NCBI RefSeq assembly: GCF_002197845.1
Contig: NZ_NIDE01000014.1
Span: 620,001 to 684,000, forward strand
Origin: Fimbriiglobus ruber
GTDB taxonomy: Bacteria > Planctomycetota > Planctomycetia > Gemmatales > Gemmataceae
Direction: 5' to 3'
Length of the DNA: 64,000 nt
How positions within the stretch are numbered: position 1 is the stretch's first letter; each line of letters begins with the position of its first letter. Position numbers and translations under genes: made by a program. Of the stretch, positions 28,869-37,708 are shown one piece after another. The notes under the pieces were generated by a model. It did not search any database and had not been told where the DNA came from. It was given only the letters and a program-made list of their open reading frames with translations.

Positions 28869-29361
28869 TCACTTCGGCAGCAGCCCCTTCTTTCGCAATT
28901 CCGAAATCAGCCCGCGCAGCGTGGGATTCGCGCTCCTCAGTTTCAGAGCCTGCTGCTCAGCCCGGCCGGCGCTGGGGGTACCGGCGAGAGCTTCGCGCAG
29001 GTCAGCCAACAGTTCCGCGATTTTTACGTAGGCTTTCAGGCTCCGCTGGGAAGCCAGCCGTTCGGTCTCCTGCATCGTTGGTAGCGGGTCGGCCGCCAGG
29101 GCGGCGAGCCGCTTCGAACGTTCGGCGGCAGCTTTTGTGGCGGCCTTTGCCTGGGAATCTTTCTGAACGAGTTCGGCCGCCGTTTCGAGTTCCGCGAGGG
29201 TGCGCCCCAGGTTCGCCGTCGGCCAACTCGGTACCGTGGTCGTCTTCTGGAATTCGGCGAGAATGTCCCGGCGGACCGTCGAACGGGGGTCGGCCAGCAG
29301 GTCGGTCAGCCAGGCATTTTTCGCGTCAACCGGCTGCTTCGCCAGCCATTTGCCGTAATTC
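28869..29361 (-). pseudogene. 3' fragment of gene split by the ISH3-type element
   Basis: The C-terminal part (about 163 residues from NYGKWLAKQPVDAKNAWLTD to LRKKGLLPK) of a 377-codon gene whose 5' part lies at 30642-31287. It is helical, with a Lys/Ala/Glu-rich coiled region (about residues 55-100 of the fragment). Removing the IS and one copy of AATTC restores one continuous frame (646 + 488 = 1134 bp). Function not recognised. A short ATG-led frame (29372) starts inside the IS end and might still express the fragment. Confidence 0.85.
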
Positions 29362-30641
29362 CAGTAGTTCAAAATCCCCGTGAGTGAAACCCTTTATTCT
29401 TTAAACAGTTATGTTCGCGTATCAGAAAGCGTTTCGTTGTCGTTATTTCCTTGAGCAAGTACGGCCAACATCCACCTGAACTGGAATCGTTTCGATGCCG
29501 CTTGCACTCGCGGGTGCCTGTCCTCCCCGAACCAGAGCGCCTGAAACCACACCCAAAGGTTTCGCAGCAACAGGGCCAGACCCACGAAGAACGATCGCAG
29601 GATCGGGTTCCGGGTACTGGTCCGGATTCGCGCCTGACCGAGTTGCCGATAGCTGCTTTCGATCCCGAACCGTGTGCGATACGCGTCACGCACGTCCCTC
29701 GGTGCACCCGACACACGCCAGCTGGCGAATACCAACGTCTTGGCCCGCCGCTTGTTCGTCCGGTGGTGGCGGTAGCTCTTGTAACTCACACAGACCCTCA
29801 CGGTCACCTCCTCACCCTTGTGACGGTGCGTGTGACGATACCAGCCGGCGGGCTTGCGCCGGAACATCCGCCATCCCGTGGACTTCTTCCCGCGACGCGG
29901 CTTCCGCCCGCGCATCACCACGGGCATCAGGAAGGGACAGTTGCGCTCCTGGAGAAACTGCATCACGGCGACGCTGAAAAACCCCCGATCCAGAAGCAGT
30001 TTGCGAATCCTCACGCCGCTGTTCCCGACCTCGGTCAGGAGTCGTTGCAGAACCTCGACCGTCGAGTCTTCCGCCCGGACCCACGTGTACGCCAGGGTAT
30101 ACCTGTGCCCATGATGAATCAGACAGGCGGTGGCGTAGGTAAAAAACGTGGTCGTCCCCGAGCGTGGCTTGTTGCCCCGGACGTGATTCTTGGGACCGTG
30201 TCCGTGATACGGAATTTCGTGGTAATCGATCGCCAGATCCCGAGACCGGCGGCGCGTGTTCGGCGGCAGCGGTTCGCGCAAGGCGTGGTTCAGCTTGGCT
30301 TCGAGCGGCTTGCGCTGTTTGGGCAGACGCGACTTCAATTCGCTGCGCGCCGTCTGATCGGAGATCGTACCCAGACGAAGGCAGGCCCCGAACAACGAGA
30401 TGATGTTGGCCGCAGCCGTCAACACGACCTGGAGCAGAACCGGCGCAGAACATTTGCGCGAACTCGATGGTCTGAAGATCGGAGAGATCAGTTCCGCAGC
30501 CCGATCTTGAATTTGCCGGGAACACAGTTTAGGCTTCTTGGCAGAACGCATGTTTCGCCACTCCATGGCTAGGTCGTGCTAACCCACTATGGAGCCGAAA
30601 CATGCGTTTTTTTCAAGACCACCTCCAATTTTGAACTACTG
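29362..30641 (-). mobile_element. ISH3-type insertion sequence with 5-bp target duplication
   Basis: 1280 bp. The terminal inverted repeats are CAGTAGTTCAAAAT (29362-29375) and its reverse complement (30628-30641). The flanking duplication is AATTC (29357-29361 and 30642-30646). It carries one complete transposase gene, so it may still be mobile. Confidence 0.93.
29409..30566 (-). CDS. ISH3-type transposase
   Basis: A 385-residue DDE transposase with an intact frame. The first catalytic region is DLAIDYHEIPYHG, the second KLLLDRGFFSVAVMQFL, and the third is the YRTRFGIESSYRQLGQARIR motif with the catalytic Glu, followed by NPILRSFFVGLALLLRNLWVW. It is basic overall. The ATG at 30566 lies 75 bp inside the element's right end; an internal ATG six codons later is possible. 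Confidence 0.9.
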   Translation of the reverse strand: MEWRNMRSAKKPKLCSRQIQDRAAELISPIFRPSSSRKCSAPVLLQVVLTAAANIISLFGACLRLGTISDQTARSELKSRLPKQRKPLEAKLNHALREPLPPNTRRRSRDLAIDYHEIPYHGHGPKNHVRGNKPRSGTTTFFTYATACLIHHGHRYTLAYTWVRAEDSTVEVLQRLLTEVGNSGVRIRKLLLDRGFFSVAVMQFLQERNCPFLMPVVMRGRKPRRGKKSTGWRMFRRKPAGWYRHTHRHKGEEVTVRVCVSYKSYRHHRTNKRRAKTLVFASWRVSGAPRDVRDAYRTRFGIESSYRQLGQARIRTSTRNPILRSFFVGLALLLRNLWVWFQALWFGEDRHPRVQAASKRFQFRWMLAVLAQGNNDNETLSDTRT

Positions 30642-31287
30642 AATTCGACCTGGGATCAGACGACCCGGTCAGCGGAGGAGCCTTCGCGGCCGCTGCCGCG
30701 AGCAGACTGTCGTCGAGGCCGTAGAGTTTCGCCAGCGCCTGCTGGGCGTCGGTCAGCTTGTCGAGCCCGCCGGGGACCGGGCCTTCAGTCGTTTCCTCGG
30801 GATCGTGGTTGCTGTCCCGGGAGACTGCCAGGTGGGCCAGGTAGAGCGGGCGCAAATCGCCCTCAAGGATTTCAGCCCGGAGGGGCGCGAGTTCGTCAAC
30901 GAGGTCGTCAATGTCCCACAACTCCTCCAGGTCGTCAGATTCAGAACACGGCTCGATACAGAGATTGCCGCCCGGACCGCGTTCGTCCTTCACAAAGGAC
31001 AACTCGTTCTCGACGAGGTACGGCGCTGCCGCTTTTGCGTCCGGGAAACCGTTCGGCAGCCGGATCATGACCTTGCGGACGCCGAAGTTGGCGTAGTGCA
31101 GGTGTAGGTCGTACCCGCGGCGCAACATCTCGGCCGCGTTGCCGCGGAAGCCGCCGTAGTGGTACTCGTTGTCGAACGCCCAGGGCGTGATCTCGGCCCG
31201 CGACGACTGTTGCTCCATGTATCGCAGGTTTTCTTCGCTCACCGGGTCGTCGATCGCGCGGAACGCGATCCGCTGAAACTCGCTCAT
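30642..31287 (-). pseudogene. 5' fragment of gene split by the ISH3-type element
   Basis: The N-terminal 215 codons (MSEFQRIAFRAIDDPVSEEN onward) of the interrupted gene. It contains EITPWAFDNEYHYGGFRG, LHYANFGVRKVMIRLP and a LRPLYLAHLAVSRDSNHDPEE stretch typical of a planctomycete conserved hypothetical family. AAGGA lies 8 bp before the ATG at 31287. After the insertion point it would run a few codons into the IS. Function unknown; the original protein would have 377 residues. Confidence 0.85.
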
Positions 31288-31391
31288 CTTCCCGTTCCTT
31301 GAAATGGCCAACTCGGCGACAGATTGGCTCGTCAGTGCGGCGCTAGACAACCGCACAAGTCAGATATTTACAGACAGGAGAATTCTATCGA

Positions 31392-32045
31392 TCACCGGGC
31401 CGCCTCTCCCACAAACGGGTTCGTCCGCTTCTCCTCGCCGGTCGTCGTCGCGGGGCCGTGGCCGGGGAAGACGCGGGTCGTGTCGGGGAGCGGCCAGAGC
31501 TTTGCGCGGATGCCGGCCGCGAGGGTTTTGAAGTTCCCGCCCGGGAAGTCGGTGCGGCCGACGCTGCCGGAAAACAACACGTCCCCGCCCAGCACGACCG
31601 GCGGCTCCGCGGCGTGGACGACGTAGACCACGTGCCCCGGCGAGTGGCCCGGGATCTCCCGTACTTCCAGCTCGATGCCGGCCACGGTGAGCGTTTCGCC
31701 GTCCGCGACGAGGCGGTCGGCAGGCGGGCTGGTGACGTTGAACCCGAACAGGCCGCTGAGGTTCAGCATCGGGTCGGTGAGCATGGCCGCGTCGCCGGCG
31801 CCGATGATCAGGGGCGCGTCCGGGACCGCGGACTTGAGCGCCCGGTTCCCGGCGATGTGGTCGATGTGCCCGTGCGTGTTCACGATCGCCGCGAGGGTCA
31901 GCCGCTTCTTGCGGATGACATCGAGAATCAGGTCCGGCTCGAACCCGGGGTCGATCACGAACGCCTCGTGACTGCCCTCGGCCCAGACGACGTAGGAGTT
32001 TTCCGCGAACGGTTCGGACTCGATCCGGTGAACGTGGACCTGCAC
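31392..32045 (-). CDS. MBL-fold metallo-hydrolase (glyoxalase II-like)
   Basis: A 217-residue metallo-beta-lactamase fold hydrolase. The metal motif THGHIDH is at 57-63, followed by GHSPGH, the bridging Asp in GGDVLFSGSVGRTDF, and the FPGHGP ending. The start is GTG at 32045 with GGAG 7 bp upstream. The likely substrates are thioesters such as S-lactoylglutathione-type compounds, but specificity cannot be read from the sequence. It follows queG on the same strand after 22 bp, so they are probably co-transcribed. Confidence 0.9.
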   Translation of the reverse strand: MQVHVHRIESEPFAENSYVVWAEGSHEAFVIDPGFEPDLILDVIRKKRLTLAAIVNTHGHIDHIAGNRALKSAVPDAPLIIGAGDAAMLTDPMLNLSGLFGFNVTSPPADRLVADGETLTVAGIELEVREIPGHSPGHVVYVVHAAEPPVVLGGDVLFSGSVGRTDFPGGNFKTLAAGIRAKLWPLPDTTRVFPGHGPATTTGEEKRTNPFVGEAAR

Positions 32046-32067
32046 GGTCGATCTCCGGTAGGTGGGC

Positions 32068-33183
32068 TCAGGCTGTTGTATCGACCCGGCCCGCTGCCCG
32101 CGCCCGGATCTGGCCCAGCGCCCACGCGGCCGCCTCGCGGATCACCTCGTCCGCACCGCCGGCCGCCCGCTCCAGCGCCGGGATCGCCCGCTCGTCGCCG
32201 ACGTTCCCGAGTACGAGGGCCGCACTGCGGAGCAGGCCGACCCGCCGGGCCCGGGACAGCGACGTGCCCTCGAACCGCTTGCGGAACTGGGCTGTGTTGA
32301 GCGACAACAGTTCGATCGGGTCGAGCGTGGCGAGGGCAGGGTCGGCGGGGAACGCAGGCGGCCCGGCGGTTCCACGGGCGGCCCGCCGGTTCCACGGGCA
32401 GACGTCCTGGCACACGTCGCACCCGAACACCCAATCACCGAGGCCGGGCCGCAGTTCTTCCGGCACCGCGCCGCGCAATTCGATGGTCAGGTAACTGATG
32501 CACCGCCGGGCGTCGAGGACGCCGGGGGCCGGGAACGCGGCGGTCGGGCAGGCGTCCAGGCAGGCGGTACACGTCCCGCAGTGCGAGTTGGCTTGCGGCG
32601 GGTCCGGGGCGAGGTCGAGGTTGGTGAGCAAGGCGGCCAGGAAGAAGAAACTCCCCCGCGCGGTGTTAATCAGCATTGTGTTTTTGCCGACCCACCCCAG
32701 GCCCGCGCGGCGGGCGAAGTCGCGTTCGAGGAGTGGGGCCGAGTCGGTGACGCCGTGGGCCGCCGCCCCGGGGACTTCGGCCCGCAGCCAGTCGCGGAGG
32801 TCGTTGAGCTTGTCCCAGATCAGCCGGTGATAGTCCGGGCCGCGGGCGTACGCGGCGACGCGGCCGCGCGGGGTGTCGGTCGACGGGAGTGGGAGTACAG
32901 GCGGGCCGTATTCCAACCCGAGCATCAATACGCTGCGGACGGGCGCGAAGACGGCGCGGGGGTGCTGGCGCTCGTCGCGCAGGTCGTGGAGGTATTGCAA
33001 CTCCCCGGCGTACCCCGCGTCCAGCCACGCGGCGAACCGGCCGAAGCCGTCCGCGTCCGCCGCCGGGGCCACGCCGGCCAGCGTGAACCCCCGGGCGCGG
33101 GCTTCCGCTTTGAGCCGGTCTTTGAGGAGTGGGTCGGGCGGGTCCGGGGCGACGAGGGGCAGGGAACGGGCTGCTGTCTCCAT
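32068..33183 (-). CDS. queG: epoxyqueuosine reductase
   Basis: A 371-residue enzyme for the last step of queuosine synthesis, reducing epoxyqueuosine in tRNA with a cobalamin cofactor and two [4Fe-4S] clusters. The cluster motifs are CGTCTACLDACP and CDVCQDVCPWN, with a further Cys in RCISYLTIELRG. The N-terminal cobalamin-binding region includes YARGPDYHRLIWDKL and the GWVGKNTMLI motif. The C-terminal 60 residues are HEAT-like (RAIPALERAAGG). It complements queC and queF at 10.9-12.2 kb. Confidence 0.94.
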   Translation of the reverse strand: METAARSLPLVAPDPPDPLLKDRLKAEARARGFTLAGVAPAADADGFGRFAAWLDAGYAGELQYLHDLRDERQHPRAVFAPVRSVLMLGLEYGPPVLPLPSTDTPRGRVAAYARGPDYHRLIWDKLNDLRDWLRAEVPGAAAHGVTDSAPLLERDFARRAGLGWVGKNTMLINTARGSFFFLAALLTNLDLAPDPPQANSHCGTCTACLDACPTAAFPAPGVLDARRCISYLTIELRGAVPEELRPGLGDWVFGCDVCQDVCPWNRRAARGTAGPPAFPADPALATLDPIELLSLNTAQFRKRFEGTSLSRARRVGLLRSAALVLGNVGDERAIPALERAAGGADEVIREAAAWALGQIRARAAGRVDTTA

Positions 33184-33211
33184 GGCGGCCCGATTGATGT
33201 GCGGTGCGGGT

Positions 33212-33418
33212 TTGGCGAGCGGGGGACTTCAGTCCCCTGATTCTCAACCCCGAAGAAACTACCCAATTTATTCGATCTGACGACTGGCTAATGAGTATAC
33301 GGTTCAGGATCAGTCTGTGTCTGCTGGTGTCTGTCCCATCCATAACTCAGTAGACACGACCCGGCAGTCAGTTTTTTCCGGGTTGAGAATCAGGGGACTA
33401 ACGTCCCCCGCTCGCCCA
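33212..33418. repeat. inverted repeat pair, about 40-bp arms
   Basis: The left arm at 33212-33251 (GGCGAGCGGGGGACTTCAGT, then CCCCTGATTCTCAACCC) and the right arm at 33379-33418 are near-exact reverse complements. They sit on either side of about 125 bp between queG and yidC. A related hairpin lies at 36005-36043. Confidence 0.85.
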
Positions 33419-33436
33419 AATTGGAACCCACCAGTC

Positions 33437-35869
33437 TCACCGCTTCCGCTTCTTCTTCTTGTCGCGGTCGTTGCGGATCGGGTTCCGCGGCGCCCCGTTG
33501 CCGTCGTCGTTGCGGATCTGCCGGGTCGCCTGGTTGTCGGCCTGCTGCTGCATCTCTTCGAGCTTCGCCCGCAACTTCCCCATAAACCCGCCGCCGCCCG
33601 TGGGTGCAGCGGTGCCAGCCGCGGGAGCGTTGGGGGCCGCCGGGCCGCCGGGGGTGGGCTCGACCGCGTCGGCGGCGGGGGCCGACTTCGCCTTCGGGAT
33701 CAGCTTGCGCTCGGCCAGCGCCCACGCCGTGCTGCAAATGAAGTACAGGCAGAGGCCGGACGGCACCTTGTAGAAGAACACGGCCATGAATAGGACCATG
33801 AACTTCATCATCTTCTGCTGCATCTCCTGCTGCTCGTCCGTCGGCGGCGGCATCGTCAGCTTCTGCTGAATGAAGATCAGCGTGACGGACAGGATCGGCA
33901 GGATGTTTAGGAACGGCCCCAGGTAGGTCGTCCCACCCATGTTGTCCGGGGTACTGACCCACGGGATCGACTCGGTCCACCAGACCAGCATGTCCGGGGC
34001 GGCCAGGTTTTGGAACCAGAGGAACGGCTGGAGCCGGAAGAACACGCTCTCCTGCAGGCAGAAGTACAGGCCCATGAACACCGGCATCTGGGCGAACAGC
34101 AAGAGGCACCCGCTCATCGTCGAGAGCGGGTTGACCCCGTGCTTGAACATCAGCTTGGTCTTCTCCTGCTGCAGTGCCTGCGGGTCGTCTTTGTACTTCT
34201 CCTGGAGCTTGTCCATCTCCGGCTTCATCTTGGCCATCTTCTCCTGCATCCGGGCCATCGTGGCCTGCTGCTTGCGGCTCGGGAAGACGAGGATGAGGCG
34301 GACGCAGACGGTCAAGAGCATGATGCAGACGCCCCACGGCAGGCCCGTCGAGTGTAGGCCGCCGAGGACGCCGTGCATCAGGTTGGTGAACGTGATGACG
34401 ATGTCCGACCACCAGATCGCGTTGGCCAGCCGGCCGAAGAAGTTCGGCGAGTGGTAGTCGGTCAGGGTGCGGAGGCTCAGGTTGTCCAGGTACCGGTCAA
34501 CGAGGGCCGGGTCGACCGTCTCGTCCCGGCCGTGCTGCTGGCCGAGTTGTTTCAGCAGGCGGACCTTGAGCGGCCCGTTGTAAATCAGGTACTTGTGGAC
34601 GACCGCGTCCTCGGCCTTGTCGCCGACGTCCATGAGCTTGGAGACGGCCCGGACGGTCACGTCCGCGAGGAAAAGTTGGTTCGGGTCTTCCCACCCTCCC
34701 GGCTCGCGGGTCGGACGGACGTAGTCCCACGCCCCGAGGCGGGCGTCCGCCGGCTGGTCGTCGTCGATGGCGATCGCGCTGGTGAAGTACTGGCTCGCGA
34801 CGGCCGCGTAGGCGAACTGGTTCTCGCCGCGGTCGACGCGGTCGCCGCCGTGCTTGGTGTTGATCGTCAGCGCGTCTTCGATCGTCCGCTTGGCCCCGGA
34901 GCCGGACCGGTTCGTCCACCCGATCATCACGTTCCGGTAAATCTGGGTGTACCACTCGCCTTCGACGGGTAGCCCGCGGGCGCCGGCGATTTGGTACCGG
35001 AATTTCCCCTTACCCTTTGTGCGGCCGGGCAGCGGCTCGATCCGCAGCTCGAAGCCGACGTGGTAGTCCCGCGGGGCGAGGGTGAATGTTTTGCGGAGCT
35101 TGAGGAAGTACGGGGCGCCGAGTTCGGTCTCGAACACCACCTTGTGCGGGCCGCCGTCCGTCGGGGCTTGCCGCTCGACCATCGTCCACATCGCGTCCCG
35201 GAGTTTGGTGGACGGCGTCTTGTCGTCCGGCCCCTCCCCGCCGACCCCTCGCTCGGGGTCGTCGTCGGACGGGTAGTGCAGGACGACGTAGGACGGCTCC
35301 GATAGCCTCGCCCGGGTGTCGATCTCGGTCACTTTTCCGGGAACGAGCGTGGGGAACGGCGCTTCGATCTTGAGGCTGGTCTTGTCCCGCGGGCGGATGA
35401 CGCCGGGGATCAATCGGAGCGGTTGCGGCTTCCCGTCCGCCTGTTTCACTTCCAGGCCGAGTCGGTTCGCCTCGTCGAAGTGGTTCAGGGTGAGCTGTTG
35501 GACCGACCCGCCCTGGGTGGTGAGCAGCGCCTGGGTGGCGAACGACTCATCCCCGATCGCGACCAACTCGGGATCGAGCCGCGGTGTAACCTTGGGTGGC
35601 TCGACCGGCTTCGGCTTGTCCTTGGGCGGTTCCTTCGCCGCGTCGTCCGCCTTCAAGTCGACCCGGGTCGCGGGCCACTCCAGCGCCGGGAACGACTGCC
35701 CGACGACTGCGCCGGCGAGTGCCTCGATCGCTTCGCGGGCCGGCCTGGACGGTTCGGGCACTTTCGGCGCCGGCTTGGGGAAGTACGTCTTGTCAACGTA
35801 CCACCACCCCGCGGCGATGCCGCCGGCGATGAGGACGAACAGGGCGTTGGTAAAGATTTTCTGGCGCAT
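33437..35869 (-). CDS. yidC: membrane protein insertase YidC
   Basis: An 810-residue insertase that places proteins in the inner membrane. It has an N-terminal membrane anchor (about 5-22), then a Pro/Lys-rich linker and a large periplasmic domain (about 100-500, DUF/YidC_peri type). The conserved C-terminal core (about 510-740) contains LPWGVCIMLLTVCVRLILVFP, the KMKPEMDKLQEKYKDDPQAL segment and the later hydrophobic helices. The C-terminal tail is low complexity and ends in basic KKKKRKR. The periplasmic domain is longer than in E. coli, as in other Gram-negative-type planctomycetes. Confidence 0.94.
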   Translation of the reverse strand: MRQKIFTNALFVLIAGGIAAGWWYVDKTYFPKPAPKVPEPSRPAREAIEALAGAVVGQSFPALEWPATRVDLKADDAAKEPPKDKPKPVEPPKVTPRLDPELVAIGDESFATQALLTTQGGSVQQLTLNHFDEANRLGLEVKQADGKPQPLRLIPGVIRPRDKTSLKIEAPFPTLVPGKVTEIDTRARLSEPSYVVLHYPSDDDPERGVGGEGPDDKTPSTKLRDAMWTMVERQAPTDGGPHKVVFETELGAPYFLKLRKTFTLAPRDYHVGFELRIEPLPGRTKGKGKFRYQIAGARGLPVEGEWYTQIYRNVMIGWTNRSGSGAKRTIEDALTINTKHGGDRVDRGENQFAYAAVASQYFTSAIAIDDDQPADARLGAWDYVRPTREPGGWEDPNQLFLADVTVRAVSKLMDVGDKAEDAVVHKYLIYNGPLKVRLLKQLGQQHGRDETVDPALVDRYLDNLSLRTLTDYHSPNFFGRLANAIWWSDIVITFTNLMHGVLGGLHSTGLPWGVCIMLLTVCVRLILVFPSRKQQATMARMQEKMAKMKPEMDKLQEKYKDDPQALQQEKTKLMFKHGVNPLSTMSGCLLLFAQMPVFMGLYFCLQESVFFRLQPFLWFQNLAAPDMLVWWTESIPWVSTPDNMGGTTYLGPFLNILPILSVTLIFIQQKLTMPPPTDEQQEMQQKMMKFMVLFMAVFFYKVPSGLCLYFICSTAWALAERKLIPKAKSAPAADAVEPTPGGPAAPNAPAAGTAAPTGGGGFMGKLRAKLEEMQQQADNQATRQIRNDDGNGAPRNPIRNDRDKKKKRKR

Positions 35870-36004
35870 GGTTCTCGGCCGCGGCGGCCGCCCGGCGGAA
35901 TCAAAACGGGCGAGGGCGGCACGAGGTTATCGTATCGACCACACGGAAAGACAGAAGCCCACGGAACAGACTGGCAGGTTATTCGCCGGTCGCGGGGCGG
36001 GATT

Positions 36005-36043
36005 TAGGCGAGCAGGGGACGTCAGTCCCGTCCCCCGCTCGCC
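36005..36043. repeat. hairpin related to the 33.2-kb repeat
   Basis: GGCGAGCAGGGGAC pairs with GTCCCCCGCTCGCC around CAGTCCC. It belongs to the same family as the arms at 33212-33251 and 33379-33418. It sits in the 468-bp gap between yidC and the sigma gene; nothing else is recognised in that gap. Confidence 0.75.
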
Positions 36044-36337
36044 GTTGAGAGAGAACTCGTTCCCGACCGCGTAGAGGGTATTCTTGAGTAATGAAAGGGC
36101 ATCGTTCGCGTCCGCCGGGTGTCGACCGAAAACGCGTTCTGGTGGAAAAAGGAAATTAATTCGCCGGCTGGAATGACGCAAAACCTGAGTGATCGTGTGC
36201 TCGTAACTGGGCGGCAAACGGGACGTGTCAGTCAGCCTTGATCGGGGCGGGTCAGCCGCTGTGGGGCGAGCGCGTTCGCTCTGCGGCTTTCCCGTTGCCC
36301 GCGAGTATAAGACGTGAATAAGTGCGATTCGTCGCCG

Positions 36338-37114
36338 TCAGTTGCTGAACTCGGGCCGCCGCTTGGCCAGCTGCGATTGGAGACGCGCGACGATGCTGGA
36401 GTGCATCTGGCTCACCCGCGATTCGCTCAGGTTGAGCGTCGCCCCGATCTCCTTCATCGTCATCTCTTCATAGTAGTAGAGGATGACGATCAGCCGCTCG
36501 TTCCGGTTCAGGCCGCGGGTCACGAGCCGCATCAAGTCGCGGTTCTGCAGCCGGCCGGTCGGGTCTTCGGCCTTCTTGTCCTCGAGAATGTCAATCTCGC
36601 GGACGTCTTTATAACTATCTGTTTCGTACCACTTCTTGTTCAGGCTCACCAGGTTGACCGCGTTCGCCTCCCCAACGAACGCCTGCACCTGCTCGAGCGG
36701 GATGCCCAGCTTGCCCGCCAGTTCCTCGTGCGTCGGCTTGCGGCCCAGGGCCGTTTCGAGCGCCTTGGACGCCGCGTCCACTTTGCTCTGCTTGGACCGG
36801 ACCAGCCGCGGCACCCAGTCCATCGTCCGCAACTCGTCGAGCATCGCGCCGCGGATGCGGGGGACGCAGTACGTCTCGAATTTGACCCCGCGGGTCAGGT
36901 CGAACGCGTCGATCGCGTCCATCAGGCCGAACACGCCCGCGCTGATTAAATCGTCCAGGTCGACGCCGTCCGGCAACCGGGCCCAGATGCGTTCGGCGTT
37001 GTACCGGACCAACGAGAGGTAATTCTCGATCAGGCGGTTGCGGAGCTCGGTCGTCGGCTCGGCCCGGTAGTCTTTCCAGACTTGCTGGATGTCCGTCTCG
37101 ACTCGGGTCACCAT
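36338..37114 (-). CDS. FliA/WhiG-type alternative sigma factor
   Basis: A 258-residue sigma-70 of the FliA/WhiG group. Region 2 is AERIWARLPDGVDLDDLISAG and FGLMDAIDAFDLTRGVKFETYCVPRIRGAMLDELR. Region 3 follows (KVDAASKALETALGRKPTHEELAGKLG). Region 4 has a helix-turn-helix (MTMKEIGATLNLSESRVSQMHSS). The start at 37114 has GGAGG 5 bp upstream; the longer upstream frame is not supported. It would direct motility, development or stress genes; the target is not visible here. Confidence 0.92.
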   Translation of the reverse strand: MVTRVETDIQQVWKDYRAEPTTELRNRLIENYLSLVRYNAERIWARLPDGVDLDDLISAGVFGLMDAIDAFDLTRGVKFETYCVPRIRGAMLDELRTMDWVPRLVRSKQSKVDAASKALETALGRKPTHEELAGKLGIPLEQVQAFVGEANAVNLVSLNKKWYETDSYKDVREIDILEDKKAEDPTGRLQNRDLMRLVTRGLNRNERLIVILYYYEEMTMKEIGATLNLSESRVSQMHSSIVARLQSQLAKRRPEFSN

Positions 37115-37708
37115 CGGATCCTCCCTGATGATTGCACAGGTGACCGCCCCGCGGCCAAGGTCGAGCGGGCCGTGGCGCGCCCGACCTCCCCCGGTGGCCG
37201 GATTCGTCGGTGGGACAACCTCGGCCCGCGAGCGGATGAGGTGCGTGGTCGGGTTCCCAGGCCCGGCCGGTCGCATCCGCTCGCCATCACTGGGCCGTTC
37301 GTGCCCGCCGACGGTGGGACGGCGTACCTGCCAATTCCCCCGTGGCCCCAGGCGGGAAGCACCCGGAGCCGCTTCGCATTTATCGACCGGGATTTCTGCT
37401 CACATCACTCAAACCCCGGAATCCCGCGGCGTGTCGCGCCGCCCTCCCAGTCCACGCGGTGCCGGCGGCGCGGCTGTGGCAACCGCGATCTCCGGCACGG
37501 TCGAAACGACGCCACCCGGGGCCCGCGGATTCCCCAACCCGCGGCGGGGAGCGAGTCCCAAACCGTGTGTGAACGAGAGGGCGGGCTGATACCCCGGTTC
37601 GCGCGCCCTGTCGAGAGGAAAGTCCGGTTTTTGGCCGGCTATCTTTCGCCCCGCGCGGCCGGTAAGATGGGGTCAATCCCGCCACCCGGCGGGACCGGAG
37701 GATCCGCG

